DNA of 64,000 bases from Liolophura sinensis (taxonomy: Eukaryota; Mollusca; Polyplacophora; Chitonida; Chitonidae): assembly GCF_032854445.1 (NCBI RefSeq), contig NW_027018065.1, positions 32,454 through 96,453 on the forward strand, given 5' to 3'. Of this stretch, positions 63,168 to 64,000 are shown one piece after another. The notes under the pieces are model-generated. The model was not told the DNA's origin, did not search any database, and worked only from the letters and a program-made list of their open reading frames with translations. Position 1 is the first letter of the stretch. Every line of letters begins with the position of its first letter. A program made the position numbers and the translations under genes.

Positions 63168-64000
63168 TTATGTGCCCTTCGGTAGCCCAGAAGACCTGAA
63201 ATCTTTGGGCTAAGCCCATTTAACTCACCCAGCAATTGCCTTACTTCTAAGTGCAAGACAATCTCAATGTCCTTTATCTACGTGTAGAAACAACCACACC
63301 ATTTGTACATGAAAAACACAAGGTACTTGATAAGTCTGCTGTAAAAAGTACAACTGAACACTGACTCACTTCAGTAAGGCGCCAAAAGATGCGGAATGAG
63401 CCAGGCATCGGCAGCTGTTGAAAAATGCAAATTTCCCTGGTTTCCATGGAGTAAGAGCGTTGCTGGGCACGTGATTATGACATAAATGATCATTCAATTG
63501 TCACTACAGCCAAAAGTATTGGTCGGAGAGCAACGCGGTTTGCACCATTCGATTTCTCGTCACAAAATACGTCGGATTAGCCTCTTACCAGCAGCACTGG
63601 AACAGTTTTTCCACTTTTTGCATTTACCTGGTCTTTTTGTTAATTGAAATCGGCTACACTGTACTCTGTAACAATCGCGACTGGTCATTACTATATTCAA
63701 CTTTTGACTATAAGTTATGTGCCCTTCGGTAGCCCAGAAGACCTGAAATCTTTGGGCCAAGCCCATTTAACTCACCCAGCAATTGTCTTACTTCTAAGTC
63801 TAAGACAATCTGAATGTCTTTATCTACGTGTAGAAAAACCACACCATTTGTACGTGAAAAACACAAGGTACTTGATACAGTCTGCTGTAAAAAGTACAAC
63901 TGACCCACAGAGCCCACATGAAAAAAAGTGCCAAAAGATGCGGAATTGAGCCAGCATCGGCAGCTGTTGAAAAATTGCAAATTTCCCCTGGTTTCCATGG
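63168..64000. repeat. 10-unit higher-order repeat, start of copy 3 (cut by window end)
   Basis: Unit 63168 has the AAGGCGCC mark at about 63377, and unit 63715 has AATCTGAATG at about 63809. These match the first two units of copies 1 and 2. The repeat therefore continues beyond the window. Several bases are missing (TTGATAAGTCTG at 63329, GGAATGAGCC at 63393, AAAAATGCAA at 63421). Confidence 0.85.

Larger units (their letters stand above)
1..64000. repeat. Tandem satellite array, 549-bp monomer, about 120 units
   Basis: The whole window is head-to-tail copies of one unit, all in the same orientation. The anchor TTATGTGCCCTTCGG recurs at 494, 1043, 1592, 2142, 2693, 3242 and so on to 63715. 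Leaving aside three 106-bp units, one 506-bp unit and one 319-bp unit, the mean spacing is about 549.4 bp. No unique sequence of any length interrupts the array, so both edges lie outside the window. Adjacent units differ by scattered substitutions and few indels, and many variants are shared by non-adjacent units, as expected from unequal exchange and gene conversion. Arrays of this size are typical of eukaryotic heterochromatin. I do not recognise the family, so centromeric, subtelomeric or sex-chromosomal location stays open. Confidence 0.98.
50495..64000. repeat. Array block 7: 25 units, mostly in higher-order repeats
   Basis: Unit starts and types: 50495 A, 51045 B, 51594 C, 52143 A, 52692 B, 53242 C, 53791 A, 54341 B, 54891 C, 55441 C, 55994 B, 56549 C, 57098 A, 57651 A, 58200 B, 58751 C, 59301 A, 59851 B, 60402 C, 60953 C, 61508 B, 62060 C, 62614 A, 63168 A, 63715 B (cut by the window end). 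From 54341 spacing becomes irregular (547-555 bp) because of single-base indels. No gene is supported here. Confidence 0.9.
54240..64000. other. Region of dense single-base indels, likely sequence error
   Basis: Unit spacing rises from 549-550 to as much as 555. Examples: AATCGGGCTAC (54276), TAGCCAGAAGACACC (54356), GTTTATGTGTCC and CGGGTAGCC (55439-55460), GGGGCTAAGCCCC (55481), GACAAATCTC (56086), TTTCCCCTGG (56262), CTCAGTCAC (56388), CACAACCCATTTG (57226), GGGGCACG (57399), GTCCTTTATC (62717) and GTAACAATCG (63668). Most are homopolymer gains or losses not shared with the partner copy of the 10-unit repeat. Exact lengths and ORF breaks here should not be trusted. Confidence 0.8.

Noticed and set aside
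1-64000. Many 60-170 codon ORFs on both strands as possible genes
   Set aside because: They recur at the 549-bp period, overlap each other on opposite strands, change length with family-defining substitutions, and show no recognisable domain or regulatory context.
1-64000. CENP-B box
   Set aside because: The closest candidates, TTCGATTTCTCG and TTCGGTAGCCC, lack the required A and CGGG core. No match was found by eye.
1-64000. CRISPR array or bacterial repeat
   Set aside because: The unit is 549 bp with no short repeat-spacer pattern, and there are no cas-like genes.
1-64000. Ribosomal DNA, 5S array or telomeric repeat
   Set aside because: No rRNA core sequence or short G-rich telomere motif is recognisable in the unit.
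1-64000. Transposon or retroelement internal repeats
   Set aside because: No terminal repeats, target-site duplications, or transposase or reverse-transcriptase motifs were seen. Units abut directly without flanking sequence.

Overview
The window is one uninterrupted tandem satellite array. A unit of about 549 bp repeats head to tail from the first base to the last, always in the same orientation. I placed 119 unit boundaries by the phase anchor TTATGTG, which precedes CCCTTCGG in every unit; a partial unit lies in front of the first. Away from the truncated units, spacing is nearly constant at 548-550 bp up to about 54 kb. I see no conventional gene, rRNA, tRNA, transposon, CRISPR array or unique flanking sequence. 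Many 60-112 codon ORFs recur on both strands at the satellite period, and I read them as by-products of the repeat.

The organism is most likely a eukaryote, with the window inside constitutive heterochromatin (centromeric, pericentromeric, subtelomeric or sex-chromosomal). More than 60 kb of one medium-length satellite fits that and does not fit a bacterial, plasmid or phage genome. I do not recognise the monomer and cannot name a species or a satellite family.

Units fall into three variant families, told apart by the stretch after AAGTACAAC. Type A has TGAACACTGACCCACTTCAG, type B has TGACCACAGACCCACATGAA, and type C has TAAACACTGACCCACATTTA. C units also often carry a different palindrome about 110-130 bp downstream. 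Hybrids exist, for example B/C units at 33702, 35349 and 36766. The families are interleaved in changing patterns: C-A alternation at 8.4-12.2 kb, B-C alternation at 41.7-46.1 kb, and A-B-C at 50.5-53.8 kb. Blocks of 2, 3, 4, 8, 9 and 10 units have been re-duplicated with different registers and breakpoints. The clearest is a 10-unit higher-order repeat of about 5.5 kb at 52143-57650, again at 57651-63167, with a third copy starting at 63168.

Layout: 1-3791 regular units; 3792-7291 bounded by two 106-bp truncated units; 7292-16625 with C-A dimers and an 8-unit duplication; 16626-26604 opening with the third 106-bp unit and closing with a rearranged unit; 26605-37314 containing a 43-bp microhomology deletion and a 230-bp internal deletion; 37315-50494 rich in 2-, 3- and 4-unit duplications; 50495-64000 trimers passing into the 10-unit repeat. 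From about 54.2 kb to the end, single-base indels become frequent. They are not shared between the two copies of the 10-unit repeat, which points to uncorrected long-read or assembly error rather than biology. The first 250 bp show the same kind of error.
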